Part shown: piece by piece, positions 6,796 to 15,712 of the stretch | Position numbering within the stretch: position 1 is the stretch's first letter | How the letters are laid out: each line of letters opens with the position of its first letter | Source of the DNA: a virus | Length of the DNA stretch: 54,941 nt | Direction: 5' to 3' (one strand) | Virus record (IMG/VR): IMGVR_UViG_3300019776_000860 | Span: 1-54,941 of that record | Program-made: the position numbers and the translations under genes | The notes under the pieces: generated by a model | What the model was told of the DNA's origin: nothing | Database searches by the model: none | What the model saw: only the letters and a program-made list of their open reading frames with translations

Positions 6796-8733
6796 ATGAA
6801 GAATTTAAATGACCTCAGAGAGCAAGCCTTAGCCGTTATTAATCGTGATGTAGGGCGAATGGTATCTAACCAGGCTCCCGTATATAGGGGAAAGACTAGC
6901 GTTCCGATGTCTGCTTTAACGCAGAAGAAACGGATGCTGGAAGAGCAGTTTAGCAATAGCCCTGCTCCTTACTCTATGGAAGCAAGTGGTGTTTTAAGTA
7001 GAACGCCGCAAGGTTTTAATGAGGGACAAAAGACCTCTTTACTGGATATACTCTCGTCAGATCAAAGACGAGTGGGTGATACCGGATGGAAGCTGATGGG
7101 AAAGCAGTTTGGAGATAGGACTAATAGCAGACAATCGGGGTTTTATAATAAATTTGATAAGAATCTAAATAAAGGTCTTCCATTATCCCAGGTTGGTATA
7201 GATGCCTTAAGTAGCGATGCACAGAGTCTTGATTCTGAATTTAATTCCGGACTTGGCAATAGTTTAAATGCACTTGGGAACGCCGAAAAGGCAAAGAGAG
7301 CAGGACTTACTAATATGCTGGGGCAATTTGGCAATCAGCAGCATATATACTCACATCTAGCAAATTCGGCAGATAAGAATAAGTTTTACGAAGAATTAAA
7401 TGCCCCAAAGCAAAAGATGAAGGCATTATATAATATAGTAAATAGCGGTGGTGATCCGGGTAGCATGGGGCCTTATGGTGAAGCAGCAGCAGTTAAAGTG
7501 CTTGAAAAAGGGCTAAATCTTTATAATAGCCCGACTCCCACTTATAGTGGCTCAAGCTTAGCTAATGTGCCGGAAGAGTTAGCCACCTCGCATCGCTTAC
7601 TTGGGGATTTAAGTCATGATTATAATGATTCCTCAAGGGAAGCAAGAGATAGGCTTTATGGCTCGTTAATGGGGAGAGAGAATGTTGGAACGCGGGCTAT
7701 TGGTGATTTACCTACAATTTATGATCCGCAGGCAGATAAACTTGATGCTGATACAAAAAGTCTTTTAAAAGCTGAAAAAGCAAGGATCAGTATGGATCAT
7801 GAGCGAAGAGGTACTTATGGATCGCAGTCGCATTTATCACAAACCGAGGATGCTATCAATAGAATTGCTAAAAGTCGTTTTGGCAATAGAAACAATCTCT
7901 TGCAGGATGTACTTCGGGGGAGAATGAGCAGTTTTAATAAAAGCGACATGAATGATTTAAATCGGTTAAATAGTTTAGGTCAGCAAGGATTGTCAGAGTA
8001 TCAGGACGTACTTGGCAAGATTAGCGGAATGAACCAGCTAGGAGTAGACAAATGGCTAAATACGCAAGATGAGTTAAATCAAAAACGTGAGCGATTTGAA
8101 GAAGAGAGGAATCAGGAATGGCCGCAGGTAGCGGGTACTGATATTGTCAAATACAATGTAAGCCCAGAAATCAGCAGTATATTTGCAAATCCTAGTGTCA
8201 GTAGTAACCCATCTGTTTATACCCCATCTTTAAGGCCTAATATTCATGCTTTGGCACAATATGCGCAGACTGTACCGGTAAGTCATAGCGAGACGGAGCT
8301 TGAGAGCAACCTAAATCATGATATGGGCAGTATCAAGAATTATGCTGATTTTGAAAATACCAAGCGACAAAAAAAGAGAGAAGAAGAGGCAAGACGCAAA
8401 GAGCAGGAACGGCAGATGGTTTTAAAGATAGCTGAAGAAAATCGTATCAAACAAGAACGGGAGCAAGCCCGTATCGCTGAAGCGGAAAGAGTGCGGCAGG
8501 AACAAGCAAGAATTGCGGAGCGGCAACGACAAGCACAAGTTGCGGCCCAAAGATCACTATTACAGAATCAACTTGCAGAAAAACAAAAGAGGTTAACTGA
8601 AATAGAATGGAGGCGAAAAATAATGGCACATTTTGGGATGGATTATCACGGATACGATGCAGATGTGCGTAATAACGGTTTATTGACACAAGAAATAGCC
8701 CAACTTCAAAATATGATTACGAATCTCAAATGA
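6796..8733 (+). CDS. Large unknown virion-type protein, coiled-coil C-terminus
   Basis: 645 residues, ATG one base after the previous stop. The body is polar and helical. Residues about 525-600 are a long charged coiled coil (ENTKRQKKREEEARRKEQE and repeats of QARIAEAERVRQEQARIAE type). No enzymatic motif. By position between two likely ejection proteins it is probably an internal virion protein; direct homology not recognised. Confidence 0.55.
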   Translation: MKNLNDLREQALAVINRDVGRMVSNQAPVYRGKTSVPMSALTQKKRMLEEQFSNSPAPYSMEASGVLSRTPQGFNEGQKTSLLDILSSDQRRVGDTGWKLMGKQFGDRTNSRQSGFYNKFDKNLNKGLPLSQVGIDALSSDAQSLDSEFNSGLGNSLNALGNAEKAKRAGLTNMLGQFGNQQHIYSHLANSADKNKFYEELNAPKQKMKALYNIVNSGGDPGSMGPYGEAAAVKVLEKGLNLYNSPTPTYSGSSLANVPEELATSHRLLGDLSHDYNDSSREARDRLYGSLMGRENVGTRAIGDLPTIYDPQADKLDADTKSLLKAEKARISMDHERRGTYGSQSHLSQTEDAINRIAKSRFGNRNNLLQDVLRGRMSSFNKSDMNDLNRLNSLGQQGLSEYQDVLGKISGMNQLGVDKWLNTQDELNQKRERFEEERNQEWPQVAGTDIVKYNVSPEISSIFANPSVSSNPSVYTPSLRPNIHALAQYAQTVPVSHSETELESNLNHDMGSIKNYADFENTKRQKKREEEARRKEQERQMVLKIAEENRIKQEREQARIAEAERVRQEQARIAERQRQAQVAAQRSLLQNQLAEKQKRLTEIEWRRKIMAHFGMDYHGYDADVRNNGLLTQEIAQLQNMITNLK

Positions 8734-8751
8734 TCTAAAATAATTAACTAT

Positions 8752-9693
8752 ATGGAAGAAGAAATATTAAATCGCATGCAAGCAGTACCTGAGAGAAGAA
8801 ATCCTTTTGACGAAGGAATAGCAAAAGCAGTTAGCAGTACCCGAAGCAATTTAGGGATGAGTAGGGATCAGGAGCATAGAGCGATAAATAATGCGTTACT
8901 TGCTCTTGGTAATGGTTTAGCTAGCGAGCCTATCCAGCGTGGGTTTAAAAACAATTTAGGAGTAATAGGGCGGGCGATGAATCCTGCGCTTAGTGCTTAT
9001 AATACTAGCGAGGATACAGCTATTGCCGAAAATCAGAATATTGCTAATCAAATATTACAACATCAAAGAGCAGAGCAAGCTTTAGCCGACAGCAGGGAAG
9101 ATAAAGCCTGGCATCGTAAATTCCAGGAAAGGCAACTCGCGGAGACTAAGAGACATCATAATTTACTCGATAACTTCAAAAGGGAAAAAGGAGCAGGTAA
9201 AAGTTTACTAGATAATTTTAAAAAAAGTGAAAAAGATCAGGAGAAACAGGAAGCTTTAGAAGAGTTGAAAGGAATGCTGACTCATGCGGAAAATACGGTT
9301 ACAAACCTTGGCTCTGAAGGGGAGCGATCGCTGCTGGCAAAAAACTTCAGGTCAAAATTCAGCAATCAGGAATATAGTCCCGATCAGGCAAAGATTTGGG
9401 CAATAGGCGAGGTATTACGCGGGAAATTGAATAAAGCTTTTAAATATACTAATCAGGAGGAATTTAAACATATACCGACAATATCGCCTGATAATGATAT
9501 GGCAACAAATTTGAACGTTATTAATGATTTAAGAGCTATGCTCGGTATAAGTGGTGATGAAGGAGTTAAGAACGTTAACAACAGCGATAGGGTTTTAATG
9601 GTTGATCCGATAACAGGTGTAAAAGATTGGGTTCATAAAGATTGGGTGCAAGATGCCATAGATAATGATGGTTTGCAGGTAGTTAATGAGTAA
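8752..9693 (+). CDS. Unknown virion-type protein
   Basis: 313 residues, mostly helical and polar, with a KSLLDNFKKSEKDQEKQEAL segment duplicated in part (LLDNFKREKGAG then SLLDNFKKSEK near 140-160). Ends overlapping the next start by eight bases. Same operon as the ejection-type proteins; no domain recognised. Confidence 0.55.
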   Translation: MEEEILNRMQAVPERRNPFDEGIAKAVSSTRSNLGMSRDQEHRAINNALLALGNGLASEPIQRGFKNNLGVIGRAMNPALSAYNTSEDTAIAENQNIANQILQHQRAEQALADSREDKAWHRKFQERQLAETKRHHNLLDNFKREKGAGKSLLDNFKKSEKDQEKQEALEELKGMLTHAENTVTNLGSEGERSLLAKNFRSKFSNQEYSPDQAKIWAIGEVLRGKLNKAFKYTNQEEFKHIPTISPDNDMATNLNVINDLRAMLGISGDEGVKNVNNSDRVLMVDPITGVKDWVHKDWVQDAIDNDGLQVVNE

Positions 9694-11500
9694 ATTTGAT
9701 AAATATAAAGCTCCTAAAAATATAGATACGGATTATTCTTCTAATGGAATAAGTAGTGTATTTGATAAATACCGGAGTCCTAAAGCTGTAGCAAAAGAAC
9801 CACCACCATCTTTTCTTGATAGAGTAGGTCAATTTGGCAAGGGAGCATTATCAGGTTTTATGAGAAGCGGGCTAGCAGAGGGAGCGGATCAATTCGGGGC
9901 AGGTGTTATGGAAGTAGCCCCTGGAGTTGTTGCTCCAATCCTGCCGCAATCAGCACAAGTAATGTCCGACACTACAAATCAAGCCCTCGAATCTTTAGAT
10001 GCCATGAAGCCTCGGGATAACGATAGTTTAGGGAATATTCTATATAAAGCCGGAGAATTTGGAGGAGCTACGGCAAGCCTTCCTCTTCCAACTAGTACCG
10101 GAGTAAATGCTGCTAGAAGTGCAATTGGAGGTGGTGGTAAATCTTTGTTAACCAAATTTGCCAAGGATATAGGAACGGGCAGTAGCATAGGGGCAGGCTC
10201 TGGATTAATGCAGGAAGCGGGAATTGATCCATTATATGCTGATTTGATATCTAGCGTTGCTACTCCTACTGCTATTGTTAAAAGTAAAAGTCTGTTAAAT
10301 AACTTTACGAAACCTCGCGAGACACTTGCAAAAATACCAATGAAACTTATGGGATTAACGCCTAAGAGTATGAACATTGAAGCAGCTAAGGCAGCAAGAG
10401 ATTTAGGCATAGATTTGCCTGCCGCGGCAGTTACCGACTCCAAATTAACCGCTTTAGCTGATCAGTACGTGGGAAAAGCCCCTATTTTTGGTAATAAGTT
10501 AAAAAATAAGTATACACTTGCCGAAGAACAGATACAAAAAGTCCTGAGTGATATTTTTGATGAAATCGGCCCATCAAGGACACCAGAAGTAGAAGGTCAT
10601 ATTGCCGGGTTATATAATAAAGTAGCGACTTCATTACCACAGGAGGCAAAAGTACTACCTATTAATCTTAAAAAGGCCATTGATGATATTAAAATAAATA
10701 CGGCTATTCTTTCACCTGATGAAAAGAGCCTGTTACAATCACTTGAAACTATTAAAAATGAAATAGAGCCGGCATCAAAAATAATAAGTCAGTATGGGCC
10801 TATAAAGTTACCATTGCAAGAATATGATGTTAATAAACTCGTTGGTACTAAGAAAAGCTTGAATTCAATTATAAAATGGGATACAGACGCCGGGGTTAAG
10901 AATCAGCTTAAGAAAATACAAAAAGCGATTTCACAGGATATTGAGCAGTATGGTAAAACTAACCCTGAGTGGTATGATGCTTTTAAGGAAGCCGATAAAT
11001 TATACGGCGATGTTGCAAAAAGAGAAAAACTGGAAAATATACTTGGCCATAAAGCTACGAATTACGCTACTGATAGTCTATCCTATAATGCTCTTGCTAA
11101 AGCAATATACAATCCTAAGAACTCTGAATCTATTAGAAAACAACTTACTCCCGAGACTTTTAAAAAAATACAGAAATTAGGCACTGTTGCTAAAGCTATG
11201 GCTATAAAGAGTAAAAATATTCCTAATCCGTCAGGGACGGCTACTACCGGTGGGATTAGTGCGGCAATTTTTGGATTGTTTTATGATCCTATTACAACAG
11301 CCAAGCTTCTTGGGGGTGGTTATGGTGCAACAAAATTACTAACTGATAAAAAGTTTTTGGATTTAGCTCTAAAATTAGCAGAAAATCCTAATAACCTTGC
11401 AACTACTACCGCTTTAAATCATCGCCTTAAAGAAATTACCGGATATTCAGCCGTAGCTTTAAGTAAAAACCTACGGGAAATGAATTTACAAGCTGAGTAA
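9686..11500 (+). CDS. Large virion protein with membrane-active segments
   Basis: 604 residues. N-terminus has the repeat FDKYKAPK (3-10) and FDKYRSPK (26-33). Glycine/alanine-rich hydrophobic segments follow at about 55-90 and 115-185, and another near 505-540 (GGISAAIFGLFYDPITTAKLLGG, GYGATKLL). The middle is helical and lysine-rich. Such size, operon position and membrane-prone stretches fit a P22/T7-like ejection protein that forms the channel through the cell envelope. Inference from context. Confidence 0.55.
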   Translation: MSKFDKYKAPKNIDTDYSSNGISSVFDKYRSPKAVAKEPPPSFLDRVGQFGKGALSGFMRSGLAEGADQFGAGVMEVAPGVVAPILPQSAQVMSDTTNQALESLDAMKPRDNDSLGNILYKAGEFGGATASLPLPTSTGVNAARSAIGGGGKSLLTKFAKDIGTGSSIGAGSGLMQEAGIDPLYADLISSVATPTAIVKSKSLLNNFTKPRETLAKIPMKLMGLTPKSMNIEAAKAARDLGIDLPAAAVTDSKLTALADQYVGKAPIFGNKLKNKYTLAEEQIQKVLSDIFDEIGPSRTPEVEGHIAGLYNKVATSLPQEAKVLPINLKKAIDDIKINTAILSPDEKSLLQSLETIKNEIEPASKIISQYGPIKLPLQEYDVNKLVGTKKSLNSIIKWDTDAGVKNQLKKIQKAISQDIEQYGKTNPEWYDAFKEADKLYGDVAKREKLENILGHKATNYATDSLSYNALAKAIYNPKNSESIRKQLTPETFKKIQKLGTVAKAMAIKSKNIPNPSGTATTGGISAAIFGLFYDPITTAKLLGGGYGATKLLTDKKFLDLALKLAENPNNLATTTALNHRLKEITGYSAVALSKNLREMNLQAE

Positions 11501-11523
11501 CTTTTTAATTATAAGCAAAGTAA

Positions 11524-11609
11524 TCCACAAAAAATCTTGATAACTTTGTGGACTATGTTTGTCAGAGTAAGCCTGCTCGGGATTTACAGGTAACGCCTAG
11601 TAAATAGGC
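11524..11609. terminator. Convergent terminator region
   Basis: Two hairpins between convergent operons: TCCACAAA (11524-11531) with TTTGTGGA (11545-11552), and GCCTA (11595-11599) with TAGGC (11605-11609). No long T-run follows either, so efficiency is uncertain. Confidence 0.45.
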
Positions 11610-11628
11610 ACTAGTAATTATTAATAAA

Positions 11629-12105
11629 TTAACTTTCAGTTTTTTCTTGGTAATTCATTACAAAATCAAGTAGGGCGAGACTATCGGCCTCATTATCGTC
11701 AATGGGAGTAAACCCTTTGTTTTTTACGGCAGTTATTACGGATTCCTTAGGAGCATTTCCTTTGCCGGTAATATGTTTTTTAATTGTTCCAACAGGTATG
11801 CCGCTGTAGGGTATCCCGTGATGTTCGCACCAGCTGGTCAGATGAGCAACAAATCCTCCGTATTTATGGGCAGCATCCACGCCCTTATGCGCTCTTACTT
11901 CCTCAAAATAAACAGCATCAATAGTTCCGAGTGTTTGTTTAAAATCGGTAAGCCATCGTTTAAAACGTAAGTATGGCATGCCGCCCCCTTCAAATCTTCC
12001 GGTTTTAAAACTGGCAGTTCCAGAAGTTATGTTACCAGATAAATCGCGAGTAGCGAAGCCGGTAGTAGTACCAAGGTCTAGGGCTAGGACTATTAAATTG
12101 TTCAC
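11629..12105 (-). CDS. RuvC-like Holliday junction nuclease (phage type)
   Basis: 158 residues; GTG start (12105-12103) overlapping the stop of the small gene upstream (GTGA). RNase H-fold signature: Asp10 in LALDLGTTTG, Glu68/Glu69 in VYFEEVRAHKG, and Asp137/Asp141 in DDNEADSLALLDF. Phage RuvC-like enzymes resolve branched DNA before packaging. It is the last gene of the minus-strand late block, which fits that role together with RecT and the exonuclease. Confidence 0.85.
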   Translation of the reverse strand: MNNLIVLALDLGTTTGFATRDLSGNITSGTASFKTGRFEGGGMPYLRFKRWLTDFKQTLGTIDAVYFEEVRAHKGVDAAHKYGGFVAHLTSWCEHHGIPYSGIPVGTIKKHITGKGNAPKESVITAVKNKGFTPIDDNEADSLALLDFVMNYQEKTES

Positions 12106-12263
12106 TTGGAATCTTCTTTGCTACTAGGCGTTAAATCAATATTTACTCCTGTTTGTTGTTCTATGACTTTTTCTGCCACTTCTTCGACAGGGTTGTCATC
12201 GCCAAGAAAATATGCTGATCCAACACCAATAACAATTATTAAAATAAGAGCTGCCATTTTCAT
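12102..12263 (-). CDS. Small single-pass membrane protein
   Basis: 53 residues: MKMAALILIIVIGVGSAYF is one hydrophobic helix at the N-terminus, then DDNPVEEVAEKVIEQQTGVN and an acidic tail. AAGG lies six bases before the ATG at 12263; the stop overlaps the GTG of the RuvC-like gene. The DNPVEEVAEKVIE...TGVxIDLTP pattern looks conserved and I recall similar small proteins in other phages, without known function. Confidence 0.75.
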   Translation of the reverse strand: MKMAALILIIVIGVGSAYFLGDDNPVEEVAEKVIEQQTGVNIDLTPSSKEDSK

Positions 12264-12281
12264 AATACCTTTTTCTTTTTT

Positions 12282-12290
12282 ATTATAGCA
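12282..12290 (-). promoter_or_regulatory. Extended -10 promoter for small membrane protein and RuvC-like gene
   Basis: TGCTATAAT on the minus strand. The following 14 bases (AAAAAAGAAAAAGG) are identical to those after the promoter at 15618-15626, so promoter plus leader look duplicated. Confidence 0.6.
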
Positions 12291-12347
12291 TAGAAGTCTT
12301 GCAGACTTAAAAAATTGTGATTTTTTAAAGATGGTTTAATAAATTAT

Positions 12348-12626
12348 TTATAAATTATTATTATCCTGCGATAACATTACTAAATAAACCTTTTTTGCCC
12401 ATTCTTCCCAGTTTTTAAAGGCAAGTTCTTTCTCTTTTTTACGTGCATTTTTATAAGGCCCAGGTATACCTTTGCTAGCAAAAGGCTCGATGCCGACTAA
12501 ATTTTGCGCCCATGCTGCCCATTTTGTTTCATCATGGAGGATTGGAAGAGGGAAATCCGAGTAATCATCACAAACAGTAGCTGCCCAGTATTTAACGCTA
12601 ATATATTTGGGATAGACGCTAATCAT
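12348..12626 (-). CDS. Small phage structural-operon protein
   Basis: 92 residues, begins MISVYPKYISVKYWAA and ends with charged helix. The ATG overlaps the stop of the gp10-like gene by four bases, so the two are translated together. No family recognised; by position a tail or tail-spike-attachment component is possible. Confidence 0.65.
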   Translation of the reverse strand: MISVYPKYISVKYWAATVCDDYSDFPLPILHDETKWAAWAQNLVGIEPFASKGIPGPYKNARKKEKELAFKNWEEWAKKVYLVMLSQDNNNL

Positions 12627-14311
12627 GGCCTACCGTCATCTATTTCAGCTAAAACAAAGGTAGTTCCCATCTGATAACCAGAGCCTATACCTTCTGATTT
12701 AAAAGTAAAATTAATGTTTCTACCTTGTTTGCGTTCGTTAATAGCAGGTCTAACAGTATTTTCCTCTCCATCAATAGTAAGGTCATAAGTAGCCGTTACG
12801 GGAGTACTTGCAGGATATTCATATGTATTAATGCTAACAGTCATTTTTATTTTTTTTGTACCGACAATGTTAGGTTCTATCCTCTCTATACCTATGTTGT
12901 AATCAATTCCCGCTACCTGTTTTTGTGGATTAAAGGTAGCATAAGAAATTATCGGAGTGGTAAAAAAGGATGGGATGGATTTAACCTGCTGATCTACTTC
13001 CTTATAAAGATTGACCTGATCATTTCCGACTTCATGTTCCCAGACATAACTGTTATTATCACCTTCGTAAGGACTCAAGTTTTTGCCAACAGTGTACATA
13101 TTACCGCCGGTATTATCAAAATAACCGGCTGCCCGTTCTATATCCGTATCATACCAGGTATTATCTACAACATTGTAAATAACGGCTCTGGTGCATCCAA
13201 CATTAGCATCTTTTCCCTTTTCAGGATAGAACCACCATATTTCATCTCTGCTTACGTTTTTGACGCCAAAGACCTTTTGACGTTTACTCATATCAATAGT
13301 ATCAAAAAAAGTCTGACGATTAAGATTATTTTCAAGCGGAAGAACTACGCCGTTGAATACAAAAAATCTTTGTGTTCCCGGCCAGTAGAATATTCCGTCA
13401 TATTCAACTACGCTATTTGAAGATAAAATGGAGCTATCTCTTGATAATACCTTTCTGCTAAAAGAAAGGTCATCAGGATCAGTAATAACCTGATTATTGC
13501 TACCTGTAGTATTGCTAATAAGAACAACTGAGCCGAGTGTCCAGAAGATTATAGTCGGCGAGTTTGCTCCTCCTCGCCATTCTGCGCCGTAGATTACTTT
13601 ATCGGTGCTAATATTGATAGAATATTTATCTTTAAAAAATAAGAAAGGTTTTTGCAAGTCCGTCTGCTCTCCTGATTTTTCTGCGGCAATCGAAGACCAC
13701 CTAACTAGGCCGTTGTTACCGTAATAAAATAATCTGTTTCCAACATAAAGCATTCCTCCTGTTGCCTCTTTTAAAACAAAATCAGGAAAATTTACCTGAA
13801 AAAAACCATCGGTAGCTTCCTTTGCCAAGATACTAGAAATAGCTTCGCTGCTATTAATATCCGTGTAGTTTTTCATACCCAGACATAATATCATTTGCGT
13901 TGGAAGGCTATTGATAATGCTTATTACCACAACAAATTGGGCTAAAGTATTGGTAGGATTAGTGAACCTGTTAGCCCAAGTATAAGTTTGAGCGCCGCTA
14001 CTTGTATAAGTAACATCTATTACACTAGATAATAGTGAATCGGGGACAAGAGAACCTCCTATTAAAATATGTTTATCACCCTTGCTATCATAGTATATAA
14101 GAACGTTAGTCGGGATAAAATCAGGCGGTAAAATCTGGGGTATGGTCTGTAGATATATTACATAATTTCTCATTCCCCCGATATTCTGAGGCTGGCCTCT
14201 AAAAAACCTGACCCATTGCCCACGCGAGCAGTAACTTCCTTGAAAAGGCGAACCATCACGGAGTATTCCAGGCTTGTAGATAATAGGAAACATCTGTTTT
14301 TGTGTAGCCAT
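12623..14311 (-). CDS. P22 gp10-like DNA-stabilisation / tail hub protein
   Basis: 562 residues. N-terminal text KPGILRDGSPFQG, GQWVRFFRGQPQNIGGM is the typical start of this podovirus family, which forms a propeller-like tail hub and plugs packaged DNA. Beta-rich throughout, with repeated blocks such as GGMLYVGNRLFYYGNNGLV and FYWPGTQRFFVFNG. Lies just downstream of the adaptor gene, in line with P22-like tail assembly. Confidence 0.8.
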   Translation of the reverse strand: MATQKQMFPIIYKPGILRDGSPFQGSYCSRGQWVRFFRGQPQNIGGMRNYVIYLQTIPQILPPDFIPTNVLIYYDSKGDKHILIGGSLVPDSLLSSVIDVTYTSSGAQTYTWANRFTNPTNTLAQFVVVISIINSLPTQMILCLGMKNYTDINSSEAISSILAKEATDGFFQVNFPDFVLKEATGGMLYVGNRLFYYGNNGLVRWSSIAAEKSGEQTDLQKPFLFFKDKYSINISTDKVIYGAEWRGGANSPTIIFWTLGSVVLISNTTGSNNQVITDPDDLSFSRKVLSRDSSILSSNSVVEYDGIFYWPGTQRFFVFNGVVLPLENNLNRQTFFDTIDMSKRQKVFGVKNVSRDEIWWFYPEKGKDANVGCTRAVIYNVVDNTWYDTDIERAAGYFDNTGGNMYTVGKNLSPYEGDNNSYVWEHEVGNDQVNLYKEVDQQVKSIPSFFTTPIISYATFNPQKQVAGIDYNIGIERIEPNIVGTKKIKMTVSINTYEYPASTPVTATYDLTIDGEENTVRPAINERKQGRNINFTFKSEGIGSGYQMGTTFVLAEIDDGRP

Positions 14312-14314
14312 AAA

Positions 14315-14974
14315 TTACCCTATATCTCTTTTTACGCTGCGATCAATGTAACGATCTTTTGTCAGGTTATTAGAAGCAGTTAAGCTTTCCTGATATAATT
14401 TTGTATAGACAGGCATTCTCTGATCATCCTTTAAATAAATAAGAGCCTCTAAAAAGGCGGCATAAAATAGAAGATCAGGGTAGTAGTCCGTTAGTATATT
14501 TGTTTGATTCTCATTTGTAATTAAATCGGGTCGCCCATTATATATTAACCGATAAACATTATTTTGAGCAGGAGTTGGGCTTATAAAAATTCTATCATAA
14601 GGCTTAGTATTCGGTTGTATTTTATCGGCATAAAATAGCGGTGGATTATCAATAGTAGCAGTATCGGCATTTGGCCAATAATTTATGCAAAACTCATAAC
14701 TTCTTGGAAATAAAATTACATTATTAGTAAACAGGGAATCAGGCGTTCCATAGCTTAGAGAGATAGTTTCCTGCCAATCGGGAGGTTTTTGTATATTAGC
14801 ATTATTTGCTTGGAACTGCCCGTCAACTGCCTTTTGAAAACCAAGAGTATTTAGCTCCTTCCAGATTTTCTGCTGTCCCATCTCAATAAAATAGGGGATG
14901 GCAGCAGCAAATTCAATGCTACCTCCTCTATTGGCATAAGCTATTATCTGAGCAACAAGAGTAGTATAATTCAT
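14315..14974 (-). CDS. Head-tail adaptor protein (gp4/tubular-A type)
   Basis: 219 residues. Helical N-terminus (ANRGGSIEFAAAIPYFIEMGQQKIWKEL split here as two short segments), a central beta part ending YRLIYNGRPDLIT, and a helical C-terminus beginning YPDLLFYAAFLEALIYLK. This arrangement is that of the podovirus adaptor family that joins portal to tail hub. Three bases separate it from the gp10-like gene. Confidence 0.7.
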   Translation of the reverse strand: MNYTTLVAQIIAYANRGGSIEFAAAIPYFIEMGQQKIWKELNTLGFQKAVDGQFQANNANIQKPPDWQETISLSYGTPDSLFTNNVILFPRSYEFCINYWPNADTATIDNPPLFYADKIQPNTKPYDRIFISPTPAQNNVYRLIYNGRPDLITNENQTNILTDYYPDLLFYAAFLEALIYLKDDQRMPVYTKLYQESLTASNNLTKDRYIDRSVKRDIG

Positions 14975-14988
14975 TTGCTAATAGCTTT

Positions 14989-15597
14989 TTAAGCTGAGGT
15001 AATTGTCTGCCAGGCATTTTTATAGGTTCTAAGAACTGAGTTGGTAGCATCAAAATAAGTGAACCCATTGACTTGGTTAGCAGCTACTTCAACGTTTCCC
15101 CTTAGCCCGGATGGAAATACAAAAGGTGCTCCGGTAGTAAGACCAGCTCCTGTAGCAGTCGTAGCAACCGAAAATAGAGTCATCCACTGGGCATTGATAT
15201 ATCCTCTTACTTGCTTGTTAGTAATATCATAATAAATAAATCCATTGGCCTGATTAAGTGCTGCCTCAACCTCTGCTTTCGGACCGGATGGAATGGCAAA
15301 AGGTGATGAAGATAAACCAACTCCGGTAGCAGTACTTATATTTGTTGTAACACTTTCCCATATTCCGTTTCTAAACATTTGTAGTTTATCAACGCTGATA
15401 TTAAAAATGATAGTTCCTTCCTTTATTCTAACTGTTGCTCCATTTACTACGTAAGGAGTAACGTTTTGTAATAAATCTCTCTGAGCGGTAGTAACATTGC
15501 TAACGGCAAAGGTAGCGTTCTGATTATTAGTTCCAGTAGTTTGATCACTAGTAATAGTAAGACCGCTTAAAGCGGTAATATTTGATAAGTCTGCCAT
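14989..15597 (-). CDS. Repeat-containing tail fibre-like protein
   Basis: 202 residues with an internal repeat: KLQMFRNGIWESV, KQVRGYINAQWMTL and SVLRTYKNAWQTI, each preceded by a PSGP/PSGLRG-xVEVA block and GF(I/T)Y(Y/F)D. Three copies of a phage fibre-type beta module. It has its own extended -10 promoter 21 bases upstream. Probably a receptor-facing fibre or a head fibre. Confidence 0.65.
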   Translation of the reverse strand: MADLSNITALSGLTITSDQTTGTNNQNATFAVSNVTTAQRDLLQNVTPYVVNGATVRIKEGTIIFNISVDKLQMFRNGIWESVTTNISTATGVGLSSSPFAIPSGPKAEVEAALNQANGFIYYDITNKQVRGYINAQWMTLFSVATTATGAGLTTGAPFVFPSGLRGNVEVAANQVNGFTYFDATNSVLRTYKNAWQTITSA

Positions 15598-15617
15598 ATG
15601 TTTCCTTTTTCTTTTTT

Positions 15618-15626
15618 ATTATAACA
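15618..15626 (-). promoter_or_regulatory. Extended -10 promoter for the fibre/adaptor/gp10-like operon
   Basis: TGTTATAAT on the minus strand, followed by the same purine-rich leader as at 12282. No convincing -35. Confidence 0.6.
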
Positions 15627-15712
15627 CATTATGTTTAGAACTCTTAAAAATCATGTAAATGGCGGTCTAAGCGTAAACCTCAGATTTTTCCGAAATTTAA
15701 ATGTAATTAATT

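Noticed and set aside
9979-10443. 154-codon minus-strand frame opposite the large virion protein
   Set aside because: Antisense shadow of a well-supported gene; no ribosome binding site or family.
12725-13420. 231-codon plus-strand frame opposite the gp10-like gene
   Set aside because: Antisense shadow; composition is not protein-like and the gp10-like gene is clear.
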